DNA of 64,000 nucleotides from Antedon mediterranea (lineage: Eukaryota; Echinodermata; Crinoidea; Comatulida; Antedonidae): positions 18,475,201 to 18,539,200 of the forward strand of contig NC_092670.1 in the NCBI RefSeq assembly GCF_964355755.1, given 5' to 3'. Shown here in pieces: positions 1 to 13,500 of this stretch. The notes beneath the pieces were generated by a model. That model was not told where the DNA came from. It searched no databases and saw only the letters and a list, made by a program, of their open reading frames with translations. The stretch's first letter is position 1. Every line of letters starts with the position of its first letter. Made by a program: the position numbers and the translations under genes.

Positions 1-179
1 ATATACGTCATTACAATCAGCAACAATAGGTAAGATACAACTTGACCATAATAGCATTCCTTACTCATTGTAAAGCATTATTCAAGTACAATGATGACAA
101 TGAACCTTTCTATCGCTATATTAAGCAAATACTTAAAGCAAACACAGGAGGACTTTGAACGATTGCAAACAGGCAAGAG

Positions 180-200
180 GTACTGTATATATAGGCTACT
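180..200 (+). promoter_or_regulatory. possible TATA box of the HYR-domain gene
   Basis: A TATATATA stretch lies at about 185-192, roughly 120 bases before the ATG at 311. That spacing would allow a short 5' UTR. Such motifs occur by chance in AT-rich DNA, and there is no other promoter evidence. Confidence 0.3.
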
Positions 201-310
201 TCCGTAACGGTCTGGTATTTGGTCTTTCGATATCGAATTTGTACTTTTATACCAGCAAGGAATAATCGAAATTCATTTTTTAAAATCCAGTATTGACAAG
301 TGACGTAAGA

Positions 311-2784
311 ATGTGGAAAATATTGTGTTTGATTGCTTTGATTTCGTTTTCTTCGGGAATCGGTAGGTATGACGTCGTTAAAACCGATGTCTGGTCCACG
401 TATGGCCTTTCATAAGAAGTCATAGAAAATAGTGTAGTAGAGGCCCTACATGTACTACGTTAGAGTGTACGGTAATTTAGGCATACTGATAGACGTCAGC
501 TCCGGGTTATTATATAAAACGTTGATATTGAACCCCACTTGTCGTTACAGTTGAAACACTGACATCATAAACCCTTTAAGTTAGCCTACAATATTTGTAA
601 AAGTAAATTTGCTGTTAATTATTAATCATCAGTTGTCATTCTTACAATACAATAGCTGTCAGAACATGTTTGGGGAAGTTGTGCTGTCGAAGACACATTA
701 ATGTAGTCCTACTCATGTTCCGTCAGGAGCTGTGTTGTTTCATACGATTTACTTTCAGGGCTTCACAGAACCAGTGACGAAATCATCAATTTTGTTACTA
801 TTTTGTATTTTTTCTAATTTTGTTTCAATAGATGCATTGAGTATTACTTGTCCAACCAACCTTACTTCAAACAACGTCTTCAAAATAGAAGCTGGGCTCA
901 TACACGTTAGAAATGATGTTGGACAAAACTTTGCTACCGTAACCTGGGATGCTCCGACCGTTACCAACTCTAACGGTGAAGTTAATGTGACGTCATCGTC
1001 TTACAAATCCGGGGATCAATTGTCAATTGGACTGAAAATTATCACATTTACGGCTGTGGACTCTGGTAATACAGCAGCTACGTGCGATATCTCCATTAAA
1101 GTTTCAGGTAAATTAAAATTACAAAAAAAGTTATTGTGTATTTCATTGTGGGAAAATATGATATTCGTCCACTACCCAAGTGCAAAGGAGGGATCACACC
1201 AACCTCTCTGAAGGGTCTTTCACACCTATTCCGAGACGGTTCCGGTCCGGCGCCGGAAAATCCAATCAAACGTCAATGTTTCGTTTTCGCGTGGCTACGC
1301 GCATATCGACTGGCGCATAGCCGCGTGAAAACGAAACATTGATGTTCGGTTCGCCGAACCAGAACCGTGCCGGAACAGGTGTGGAAGACCATTAATACCG
1401 ACAATGTACTTAAATGTGTGGGTTTTTTTTTTGCGCGTATAGATGTGGAAGCTCCAAATTGTTCCATTGCTCCAGTATCCGTCTCTGCACCAGACGGAGA
1501 GATCAACGTCACCATCACTTTCGTCATCACTGTAAGAGATAATGTTTTAGTAAGCAAGATCGAAACGGATCACGATGACGTCTACATTTCTGATAGTGGT
1601 AAAATGTACACAGTGGATAGTGCATTTGAAGAGATCACCAGCACGGGGACGTTTGCCATGGGAGAAACTTCTGTCCCGTTCACAGTTACTGACACTGCTA
1701 CCCCGATTGGAAATCAAGCATCTTGTGCTTTTAACGTTACTGTTAATGGTAAGTAATTTGTGCATGCCAATCAAGAAAGAATAATATTCGGCAGACAGAA
1801 CACAGTACAGGACTGTATTGAGCTCGAACAATGTGTACTGAAGAACAAAGAGAGCCGCCAATGCTGGCGATGACAGCGATATCTCGTCATGTGGTAATGA
1901 TGACAATGGTGATGAATGATATTACTGTGTAACAACACTCGGTACAACATCGATGGAACGATAACTTAACATTAGATTTCGGCAATGCGGTAGAATGGTG
2001 ACAATAATAATATTGATGATGATGGTGGTGATAGTGATGATAATTATGGTGATGATGGCGGTGATGATGATGATGGTGATTATAATAAAAGTTGGTGATG
2101 GTGGTGATGGATGGTGGTGGTGATGATGATGATGATGGTGATGGTGGTGGTGGTGATGATAGTGATGATAATAATGATAATGATAATGATGATAATGGTG
2201 ATGATGATGATGATGGTAATGATGATGATAGTGGTGGTGATCATTGTGGTGATGATAGTGGTGATTCTGATGTTGTTGATGATGATGGTGATGGTGGTGG
2301 TGATGATAGTGATGATAATAATGATAATGATGATGATAATGATGATAATGGTGATGATGGTGGTGATGATGATAGTGATGATAATAATGATAATGATGAT
2401 GATAATGATGATAATGGTGATGATGGTGGTGGTGGTGATAATGGTGATGGTGGTGGTGATGACGATGATGATGGTGATATGACTGATGATTGTTAACAAC
2501 AATGGTACATAGGCCTATCATTGTATATTCTTCTGTTAATAACAACAATATTTACAGTACAACAATTAATCATGATGATTTATTAAGAAGATGATGCCGC
2601 CGATCACCGATATTATTTTATTTATCTAATAAATAATTATATTCTTCTTCCAGAGTTCACACCGACAACTCTTCCTCCAATTCATGACGTAGAAACCACA
2701 GCCCTCAATCATGGGAACAGAATAGTAGACTCATTACCTGTCGTCACTGTCCTCTTGTGTTTATATTCTTTCGTAACACTATAG
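311..2784 (+). CDS. small secreted two-HYR-domain protein, probably GPI-anchored
   Basis: Four coding exons: 311-362, 832-1107, 1443-1748 and 2654-2784. All internal junctions have the same phase (phase 1, GT-AG), giving 254 residues. The start is the ATG at 311, which opens a typical signal peptide (MWKILCLIALISF...). Exon 2 encodes a domain starting SITCPTNLT with ATVTWDAP and TAVDSGNTAATC, the pattern of HYR (hyalin repeat) domains, which have an immunoglobulin-like fold and are used in adhesion. Exon 3 encodes a second, more divergent HYR-like domain (VEAPNCS ... FTVTDTATPIGNQASC). Several NxS/T sequons suggest glycosylation. Exon 4 encodes a Thr/Pro-rich linker and a hydrophobic C-terminus (VVTVLLCLYSFVTL) ending at the stop, which resembles a GPI-attachment signal. 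One domain per symmetric phase-1 exon suits exon shuffling. The exact function is unknown. A short type I membrane protein is the alternative. Confidence 0.8.
1211..1393. mobile_element. fold-back MITE, family 2 (copy a)
   Basis: A non-coding inverted-repeat element in intron 2 of the HYR gene. The ends read AAGGGTCTTTCACACC and, inverted, GGTGTGGAAGACC. Inner arms continue the palindrome around the CG-rich centre (GTTTCGTTTTCGCG and its complement). Short open frames across it are artefacts of the palindrome. It ends about 50 bases before exon 3. Related copies lie at 39289-39446 and about 40548-40672. Confidence 0.75.
1975..2500. repeat. GAT/GGT trinucleotide microsatellite
   Basis: About 500 bases of imperfect GATGAT/GGTGAT/AATGAT repeats in intron 3 of the HYR gene. 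All six frames stay open for long stretches, giving His-, Ile-, Asp- and Met-rich translations with no domain. This is low-complexity DNA, not a gene. Confidence 0.95.
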
Positions 2785-3608
2785 TTATGTTATAATTAAA
2801 TGCTTAGGATTATATTAAATATTTCCTAAATATTTTTCTTTAAAATTTCGGTAACGAATTCAAATTCTTTCTTTCGTCTATTATGTTATTTTTTGTTGTT
2901 TTATGCATTAATATTTCTGCTAATTTATTTTATCGTTTGATTAATTATCTTTTTTATCGACTGAGATAAAACATGCTTTTAAAAGTGTTTGACGTGCAAT
3001 AAAAATAATTAATTTTGACCTGTAGGCGGGTCAGCAGCTAGATAGATGTTGAGAATATGAATAATCGCATCGAATAGTATTTTTTATATAAAATGTTAAT
3101 CTTTATTTAATAAAAACAGTAGCGTAGGCATGAAATGAAATATTGATACCTTGTGTTATAATTAATATACCATCTAGACATTCTTTGTACCTAGGCCTAT
3201 AATTGTAAATATTCTTTTTCCTGAAGATGAACAAATAAAGTTCGATAATCACAGTGGATTGCCTCATTTTATTCAGTACAGATATTGTTATAAGTAGTGG
3301 ACCCTCTCAGCAGGGAGGTATAAAATAAATAATTATTTTTATATACCCGTCCTGTAGCACCACTATTTAAAAAATCTTGACACTCGTTTTGCTTCATCGC
3401 TGACAAAAATAAGGGGGGTCATCAATTTTGTTGCAAAAGGTATTTATTAAACAGCTCAGCTGAGAAATTTAAACTCGGAGCAAACACCTTTTATCATATC
3501 TTTAGAACAGAGCCATAATGGCTCTGCTTTGGAAAATATAAATGTGCCCTCTATTGTCAACAATTAAAAACTGTAGTTAGAGGGCAGCAGACGTGGATAA
3601 TTATTAAA
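2785..3608. other. 3' UTR and intergenic DNA between the HYR gene and UBR5
   Basis: AT-rich sequence after the stop at 2782-2784. AATAAA signals occur at 2998-3003 and 3234-3239. The second is followed by a downstream stretch suited to poly(A) addition and is the better candidate. No further coding sequence is recognisable before the transposable element at 3609. Confidence 0.6.
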
Positions 3609-4444
3609 CCGAATGTTTGGATTAGGCCAAGTTGAGCCGCCGACAAGTTGAGCCGCCGCCAGAAAAACGTTATTTTCTATGAAACGCCAAATGCTTACTT
3701 TCGCCGGTGCTCGTTTCTATTTAATAGAAGTTCTATTTATATTAATTATTAGATATAACGATGTATATTCCAAAGTTTATATATCACGGTTTTTAGTATA
3801 TATTATTAAATATTATAATTAAAGAGAAATAATTATGAATATCTGACTTGTAGATTCCAAAATATAAGGCCTAAAACATGACCGAAAATGATCGTTTTTA
3901 GCCAAAAATGACGTAAACATGTTGCCCCCTTAGGCGGCAGTTGTATGAACTAGGCCTACTCCATTTTTCGGTAAAATAATTGCATAAAATCACCGTTTTT
4001 TAGTAAAATATTTTGTGTATTAACATTGTAAAATTCAATAAAATATGATATTATTATTAAAAGATAGTAGATAAAAAACAATAATTATTTAACCTCATTC
4101 GAAGAGTATCAATACTCTATTAGTCCTGAGAGACAACGTGATTTTACGCGAGAAAAATATTATGGAGTGCACTGCATTTTTACCTTGAAAGATTAAAAAC
4201 AATTAAATTATTAAATATTACTACTTTCCTTTGCTGTGTTGTTATGGCGGTTCAAACCGACAAAATTGTAGTATGTAATTATTATTTATTTTCATGACAC
4301 AATAAACCTAAAGACCATGAACTTATGTACTAGGACACCCCTCTATCACTACGCGAAATGTCGTAAAAGACGCACTGGGCGTTTCATAGAAATTACCGGC
4401 GGCTCAACTTGTCGGCGGCCCAACCGGTCATATCCCGAATGTTT
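3609..4444. mobile_element. Mutator-like non-autonomous transposon with 10-bp target duplication
   Basis: The element spans 3619-4434 and is flanked on both sides by the perfect direct repeat CCGAATGTTT (3609-3618 and 4435-4444). Its long terminal inverted repeats share GCCGCCGACAAGTTGAGCC, and a further matched stretch around TTTCTATGAAACGCC extends the arms to about 65 bases. The interior is AT-rich and non-coding. Target duplications of 9-11 bp with long TIRs are characteristic of the MULE (Mutator) superfamily; that assignment is inference. The right end lies 84 bases before the UBR5 ATG, so the element sits in or beside its promoter or 5' UTR. Confidence 0.8.
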
Positions 4445-4518
4445 TACATTAGTTTAGCGTAAATTGTACGCTTTTCATCTGATCTTTTTGTTCTTTATCC
4501 TTCCTGGATAACGCAAAG

Positions 4519-7500
4519 ATGAATTCTATTCATTTTGTGCTTCATCCATTACCAGGAACGGAGGAACAACTGAATGAAAGGTACTATTTTTCCTTATTTA
4601 TTTTCCGTATTCGCAGCCTCTCTTTTTTCTTCGATCGGCTAAATTACCGCACGACGAGTGATGCCAGGCCAGGCGGTTGTAGGGAAGATGACTCACTGCC
4701 TGCATTACCAATGCTAAGCCTAGCAGATTCGCCATTTTCAATGTTTATCTTTATAGTATATGAGTATCTATCATGGAACCCTTTTTTGTTATTTTAAGGT
4801 ATATTGTTATATTCTAAAAATAAACTGGTGTATTATTGATTGACTTTTACACATAAAAACCTCAATCAAAATCAGTTGATTGTTGAGTTTTTTATGTTCA
4901 AAGAAAATAAAAGACATTTTCAGTTTCACTATCTTTACTGTTAAAAAAACAACTAAATTCCTGCTGATCTTCTTAATTATTAGCAGCATTATATGTCAAA
5001 ATATATATTAATAACTAAGTCTTTAAAATCTAAGGGAGAGAACAAACCCCCTTACGTACAATAAATGTGGCAATAACATTGCAAAAAGAATGATTTGCAA
5101 TTTCATGTGTTATCTTTAGTTATTGAAAGCTGAAGCTTAATAATTTATACTAAACAGGAATACATCATGGGATAACATGTGATATAATATACTATTAGGT
5201 AACATTAACCACTTGAATAAAACTTAAATTTCACTAATAATAAAGTAATAATAGTCTAAATACTGTGTGATTTATAATCTGTGATCAATTGATAAAAAAA
5301 TAATAATTTTTGCAGACAGAATCTGATTAAAAATACAATTTGTTTGCGTACTTATCAACTCAGATCAAAATTTATTTCTTCCATATAAAATACAAAATAT
5401 CCTTATGAATTTAAAATAATGAGTATCAAAATCTATAAGGCATAAAGTAAGAAAAACAATGAAAAATTGTAATAACCGCCCGGCTTTGAATAAATGCCTC
5501 CCTCGAATAAATGCCCTGCTGAGAGGGCTGAGATATAAAATTTAGATAAAAATTAGGTGTACACTACTATTTTATACTCATTGATTATCAATGTATAGTT
5601 ATTATTGTGTTCCAATTTAGTCTAATTATGAGGAGGTGGGATTACACTTGGCCATATTATATATAATATGGTAATATTAATTTTTTATTTATTTATAATC
5701 ATGCAATAACTAAAAATTGCCATTTGAAGAGAACATGTCAATATTATTTTACTGGACGTGGGATTATACTGTACATACAGTACTTGAACATGTGGTTATA
5801 CAGTCAGTATACTAATGATATAATGAATATACAGTATTAATGATACAGTATGCGGTAATATTTTTGTTTTTATTATCATGAATAAAACTAAAAATTGGCA
5901 TTTGAAGATAACAAAAAATTTATGGGTGGGATTGTACATACTTGAACATGGGATTATACTTGGTCAATATACTAATGATATGCGGTAATATTTTTAAAAT
6001 TTTATAATCAATTATTATTCTAATTATAAATAAAACTAGAAAATTGCCATTTGTTTTAAATGTTGACATTTTAATTTAACACCTGCCTCTCTTATGGTAT
6101 TAGACATGTAAATGTTTTGAGGTGAAAAGTTTACAGTCCTTTGTTCTAACCAACCACAAGGACCTTGAGATTTCATAAGTTCAAATATTTTATGATTTTG
6201 CCTCTAGATTGATGATAATGAAAAAGTAACGCTAATTAGTATGCACCTGAAAGTCTGCTGTGCTTTAATATAGGAAATATGTCGTATTTAAGGCATGTTT
6301 AAACAATACAATTAAATAAAAACATTTTTTTTTTCAGATTGCGTGAAGTTGCTGATCGAATTAACAAGGATCCAGGCTGGTGAGTAGTTATATAGTTAGA
6401 CACAGATTTATAATTCACCATTATGTATTTACAAGATATGAAATTATGTAATTGTTAATTAATTTAATTCTGATTATTTTATCATATTCAGTTATTAAGT
6501 TACACTCAGTAACAAAGAGTATACAAAGAACAGAGTCAAATCATTGAATAGAAAAAGTAATTTATAATCATGATGTCTACTATGGTGGCTGGCATGTGTT
6601 GTAAATACTTGAAAGAAAATTTAATATGAAAAAAATTAGCATTCAGACCTGACCAGAAATGAAGCTGTAATTTTATGATGACCCGATACTGACATAGAAT
6701 GCAAATTTATCTGCATTTGAGAGTGTGCCCAGTGTGTTAAGCAAAGTAGATAATATCGCTCCCAGTTCCATTTAACAACACAAGGTGCAGTTGAACCCTA
6801 TTAAAGGGACACATTCAATATCGCTCCCAGTTTCATTTAACAACACAAGGTGCAGTTGAACTATTAAAGGGACACATTCAATATCGCTCCCAGTTTCATT
6901 TAACAACACAAGGTGCAGTTGAACCCCTATTAAAGGGACACATTCAATATCGCTCCCAGTTTCATTTAACAACACAAGGTGCAGTTGAACCCCTATTAAA
7001 GGGCCACATTCAGGACATAAGAAGTGTGCCCAAATAATAGAGGTGCGGTGTTCCCTGTTACTGCATAATACAGAATCACATGTGGTGGTGCATGTAATGT
7101 GTTAAGGTTAGGCTTTATGGTTTATTACTGATACATGTGTCACTTATGTGACACTGTATTATAGAATTTGCCTAACTGTATGATACTGTACAAATTATAG
7201 ATAGTACACACAGATAACAATGCAGCAGAGAGCTGCACGACTGACAATTTAGATAAATTAACACATCCCATATTTAATCATGTCATATTTGTTAATTATA
7301 ATTATTATTCTTTTCATAAATTATTACCAATAGTAATAATTTTGATAATCAGATTTTTGGAGACTAGCAACGTAATCTGAGCTTTTAAAGTCTAGGCCTA
7401 ACGGCATGTGTCAAGTTAATGTACAGTAAAATTAATATTGACTTTTCAGCCAAACTAGCATTCCTGCTCTAAGAAATCTTCAAGTAAAGTCCATAGTTTT

Positions 7501-10500
7501 AGGTCCGAACCATGCTGCATTTCTACTCGAGGTAGGTCACAGTTCTTAATCCAGGATGATCATGTCTTGACCCTTAAAGCTCTGTCTACACTATCAAGCT
7601 TTATGTGACAAAAACATATGATGTGCCTATATATGGACATGATGATGTCATATCACTACCATATTTGGGCATATCACTACCATATTTGAGCACATTACAC
7701 TTTTTTTTGGTATAAATAGTTTGATAGTGTAGATTAGGCTGGGCTAAAATACAAAATATCTGGAATATCTTTAGCTTTCAGCTCTTTTAAAATAATTTGA
7801 TTACTTGAATGTATGATTTGTGTGAGCAGGCTTGAGTCAATTGGATTTCCTTGCAACTGTTGTGTGTTTTATCATTTCATTCATCAAATGTTTTCTTGTA
7901 TCCTCAGGACGGGCGCATCTGTCGTCTGGCTTTCTCTGTCAACATAGACAAGGTAGAAAGTGGAAAGATAGACATCAGCAAAAAGTAAGTCGATATTATT
8001 ATCAGCGATATTTAAAATTGTTATAAATATTTGTGTTTGGTTTCAAGTCAAGGGTCAAAATGTTATTTAAAGTGAATGCTTAAAGATACATATACTGTAC
8101 ATAATTGTCCCCCTGAACATAAACAAAATTTGTATTGACTATGTTATTTTAATGTCACATAATATTTATTTACACTTTGACCAAAAACATAATCTAAAAA
8201 AAATTATTTACCTAGAAAAATGTGATTTAAAGCAAACAAATTTAAAGTTAGAGTTTTTGGTTAAAATTGACCATTTGTTTTGCCTTTTTATAAGTGAAAT
8301 TATATTTTTTCCTACAAAGGTGAATAACTTATTGGTGTTAAGCACTATTTTGACCAGACTGATAAGTTTGTAATACAGTAAACATTAAATAAATGTTTAA
8401 ATGTTTTTATAAATATATTCTTTCTTTCTTTTCATTTGACAGTACAAAGACTAAGTCAGGCTCAAGCACATCATCTGCCAGGCCTAAACCAGGCCAGAAT
8501 CCATGGCTCATAGCTGGCCCTGAAACCACTTCCAGTGCACAGATAGGGTAAATATTTTGAACAAGGCAGAAGTAATTAGGGACCATTATAGAAGTTAGGT
8601 TAGGTTAGAGTTTAATTAATTTTTATAGTTATCGCACTCTTCTTGGAGAGAAATAGGCCAATGTTGATTTATCCATATATGCTAGGTATGAAATAAACTA
8701 CTATTTATGATGTTCTCTCTAAACATACATTTGTTATTTTAGTATAATTTTTTCCTGTCTTTTTGACAATGCTTATTAAAGGGAAATATTGAAATCAAAT
8801 TGAAAAAAAAACCCATTGTTGGAAAAATATTTTTTTTAAACTTTTATTTTAACATTGTTTAACAACAGACTTTGGCTGATTTTACTTCCTATTTGAATTA
8901 ACTTTGAAGAATCCAAAATGTCAGTATGATTAGTATGCATGTATTACTCCTATGTTGTCATTCTCTTAAGCCTCGATCGCATTAGACTCAAATTAACCCA
9001 GTCGCCGGCTAAATTGACCAAGGAACATCCAATCTGAACACTGGCTACAATTCCCACAGTCCAATCCAAACTTCAGTCAATTGTTGTTTTAACATCATGG
9101 TTAAATTTTGGAAAAGCTACGGTAAAACTAACAAACATGAAAATATCCAAGTGCAAACCATGGTCAAGTCTTCAAATGACGTTGGTTAAATTTACCATTT
9201 TTCAAATCCAGTGTGAACAAGGCTTTACTTGCATTAAACACCAGCTTCTATTTTTAGAGAAATGTTTGAATAGATTTTGATTTTCTTTTAGAAAACGTCA
9301 ATCAAATAGCAAGTCTTGTGGCCCACAAGTCAGTCATGTAAGAAATCGTGCAAGAGTATGTCGTGCCCAGTCACGTGGACGCGGTGGCGTGATTGTTGGA
9401 GCGCGACCAATGGTTCCAGCCTCTGTTGTCCCTGAAGAGCTTGTAGCGCAGGCTCAGGTGGTGTTACAAGGCAAAAATAGATCAGTGATAATAAGGGAGC
9501 TGCAAAGAACTGTAAGATACAGGCAATGTGTGGTTATATAATTAGTGCAGTATTTAACATTATAACTTAAAGTTTAGCTTTTGATAGAACACCTAGCAAG
9601 GAGACACAGTTTTGACACATTTGTTTATTGCTACGGTATATTTTCCTTTTTCAATATTTTTTTACTTAAGTGAAAGAAATACTTACTTAAGTGATTGGTG
9701 AATATAGCCACTGTATCTCTATGGAATTCTCTCCCTTGTCATTTTACTAAATCAACTTCTATTGCTATTTTAAAAAAAGAACTTAAAACGCATCTTTTTA
9801 ACATCCAATATAAGCGCCTTTGATTTTTACTTCGGTTTATTTGATTCTGGCGCTAAACAAATACCTAAATTATTATTATTATTCTGAATGCTCTGGTATT
9901 TTATAGAATTTATCTGATTTGTATTTAGAATCTAGACGTAAACTTAGCAGTGAACAACCTGTTAAGCCGTGACGATGATGATGGTGATGATCAAGACGAG
10001 GGCGATTATATGTCTGGTGAGTAAACAATTATTAATTTTAAGATAGCAACATTTTAAGAACTTAGATTATTGAAATAAATGTATTATAAATATAAAATAA
10101 TTTGTATTTTTTAAATATTCTTAGATGATTTAATGTCTTTGCTTGATAACGGAATGCACAATGATCATCCAAGCGTCATCATTGATGCTGACGCAATGTT
10201 TTCAGAAGATTTCCTTGGATTTGGATCACGTGCTAGAGCAAGAGGTATAATTTTCATTTAATTTATTGTACCAAGATCCAAAAGTTGGTCACCTAAAATC
10301 ATAGGAGTCTAAAGTTCTGTCTACACTTTCAAACTAGTTTGACAAAAAAAGTGTGATGTACACAAATATGGTAGTGATATGACATCATCATGTCCATATA
10401 TTAGCACATCACATTTTTTTGTCACATAAGTGTAGACAGAGCTTTAATTAATCGTCAAAACAATTTATTTAAAATTTATTTAAAATAACTATTTTGTCAG

Positions 10501-13500
10501 GAGGTGAGCGTGATAACAGTGATCGTGAGTCCGTTTTCCGTATACGAGAACGTCGCTGGCCCGACCCAAGCCTCGGACCTAGCTCTAGTAGTAACGTAGC
10601 CAAGACGAATGTCAGTGGTGATATACCTGGAAGTGAACAGAAGAGGCCAAATAACTCTGCTAATGCTAACCCACTAGTACTAGGAGATGTCTTGGAATGG
10701 TGGCCAGATAAAGTAAGTATATTCATATTTATGATGATTACGAAAAGATGATTAAGCAAAGGATTGAATAAAACAAGGTAGTGGCGCTGCGGCTTGGTGA
10801 TTGAAATGTTTGCTTAGCAATCTCATAGTCATTGGTTCAAATCCTGTTATAGTTAAAATAGGATGATGTTTGATACTGTATTAACTTTTGTGTTGTTTTT
10901 CGATTTGTAGGGTGAAAGTGGCAGTAGATTTAGTCATATTGGTGCAATGTATAGTGAATTAGTTGCCGTAGGCCAATCAGGACAGCTCTACCAATGGAAG
11001 TGGTCCGATCCTGAACCATACAAGAATTCTGAGGTAATGACAAAACGAGAATTTTCCTCCACCCCCACCTCTTAGATTGTCAATAAGTTCTAGTAGTAAT
11101 GTGCTGGGTAAAGCCATTTATTTATGTATTTTGTCAATGCTGTACCTTTCCCATTTACTCATGTGTGATCCTGCCGCTGATGATGCCATCACATTAAATA
11201 AATATTCTTTGTGTAGAGACCATGCATATTTCATTTTCACCTATCGGCTTTTATACCTCCTTGGCATACCATACTGTTTTATGTTGTACTCTATGCCCAT
11301 CATGATTGCTATTTACATATAGTATATATATCCTAACACTATTCGTAATTCGTTTTTGTAGAGTGCCAGTTGTATTCCATTTTCACCTATTAGTCTTTTC
11401 ATGCCCCTTTGGCATAACATACTTGTGAATTGTTTTATGTTATATGGATCTGAGCCCATCATGATAACTATTTATGTATAGAAACTCAACACAGTGATTT
11501 GTTTTTGTAGAGTCCAGGTGTATTTCATCCAAGAGCTAGTGTTCTTGGTTTAACAACTGAGAAAGTTACACAGATATCTTGCTGTAATGAAAAAGGAGTG
11601 GTTGTCACTGAATCTGGAAAGGTAATATATATAATTAATTAGTAAAGCGAACATCAATTAGAACATAATTAATTAATACTAATTGCAAACCACTATCTCT
11701 ATTTTGAGGATAGGGTCACCCTTATTCAGAGAAAACTTTACTGTGAAAATAATGAGTGGTCATATGTATGTTAACACCATTGCAAACCCCTATCTCTATG
11801 TTGGGGTGCCCTTATTGATTATGGGGTAACTCCTATTCAGGGACACTTTATAGGAATTTTACTCTATGGTTTCATAATATATGACTAATATATATCAACT
11901 GCTTTATACCTTGTAGGTTGCAACGTGGGTAGATGACACGCTGTCAGTGATTGCATCCAGACTAGAACACCCATTACAAAATTTCCCAGAATTCTCAGGA
12001 GACAAGATCCGCAGCATTCACACATGTTGTCTGTTTACCTGTGCGTGGTTGGAGTCTGGCAGTGTATATTGGTGGTAAGTATTGCTTAAAATACTTACTT
12101 AAGCTTGGTTCCCACTAGGACGCAACGCCAGAACATAAGCACAGTACAAGTGATTTTACCAATCTTGACACGATGGATGTTGAGGTTTAGAAACAATCAT
12201 TTGTAAAACCTGATACAATTATCATAATGTTGCCACAATATCACCACATACATTCTAACATGTAAAATGATGTATTTTTATGTTAGCACATGGATAACCA
12301 ACTACATTTTTATTTTGGTTGTCTTGAGACACATGTGGCCAAGGATTACAAATAGTAAATTAATCCCTGTCCTATCAGATAGGTGGTAATCCCCCTGATA
12401 CAAGAGCTATTTTGTGAACCAGTTTACCGGGGTACCTCCCTACTCGTCTCAGGTTATAACTGTGTATGGTTTGGCTTGTTCCAGCACCAGAACTAGGAGG
12501 GAGTCAGCTCGAATTATGCTGATATCGTTGGCTCTTTAACTACTGTAAACGACGCCCCTGCCTTAACCGCTCGGCTCACATATTTCTTCATTTTAACCAT
12601 TTACAAATGAATGAATTATTTTCCAGTATACCACTGGGTGATTTAGAGTTCCTCTATGCCATATTAGTATGGTACTCACATTTCTTGGTTATTATTTTTA
12701 CAGGGGTGTGTTGCCATTTAATATGCGAAAGAAAGTTTTAGAAAAAGCGAGAGAAAGAGCAAGAATGAAGAAGAACCGTAACACTGTCAGCACGTCTAAT
12801 ATCACGACAGGAACACAGGTAAACATCTTTAAATCTTAAAAACATAATTGATCAAATATGACAATGAAGATGTTGATAGTCATAATATAATTGTACCAAT
12901 TTTCAGATTTAAGTTATTAATATTATACTTAACGTCTATCCAGCACTACTACGTATTAATAATCATTATCTTTTGACTGGATTGCATTTTCAGTAACGTA
13001 GTACTGCTTTTCAAAATGGTCCAGTTACAAGGTTTAAAAAGTAAATTAATCAAAGAAAAGTAAAAGATTTTATAAATATATACAAAATTTAGAATTTTCT
13101 AAAGTTAAACATTAAATTACTTTTTCTGTATTCCATATTAACTTAAAAGTTAAAACCAAACATAAGCATAGCTTTTTGACTGAGTTGAATAAATTCGTCT
13201 GGGTGACATATTACAACCATATTTAATATAAATTTAAAAAAAACATAATGTGTATTCTACATTCATATTTCTTAGCGTTAACTGCAACATTGGATCAATT
13301 GATTGAACAATTTGTATAAATTTGTTTTCTTTTGATAGGTTTGCCTTCGTAGTTGTCCTTTGTTCCATGCTGGTGCTCTTGCCTTCAACACATCTGGTGC
13401 AAAGCCAAAAGTTGGCCAACTAATGGATAACGCATGGAGCCTGACGGACACGTGCCGATTCCGCATCCGGAAGACAACGTCAGAGATACGGGAGGAACCA

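Noticed and set aside
1922-2548. Long open frames on both strands, including a His-rich 208-residue frame
   Set aside because: They come from a GAT/GGT microsatellite that leaves all frames open; there is no domain and the block is an intron of the HYR gene.
6772-6975. Minus-strand frame with repeated [13 protein letters not shown]
   Set aside because: It arises from the 66-base tandem repeat in UBR5 intron 2; no start, acceptor or homologue.
10469-10759. 96-residue minus-strand frame opposite UBR5 exon 9
   Set aside because: Antisense shadow of a conserved coding exon.
12100-12130. AAGCTTGGTTCCCACTAGGACG as a MITE end
   Set aside because: It looks like a MITE terminus, but no inverted partner was found nearby, so no element was called.
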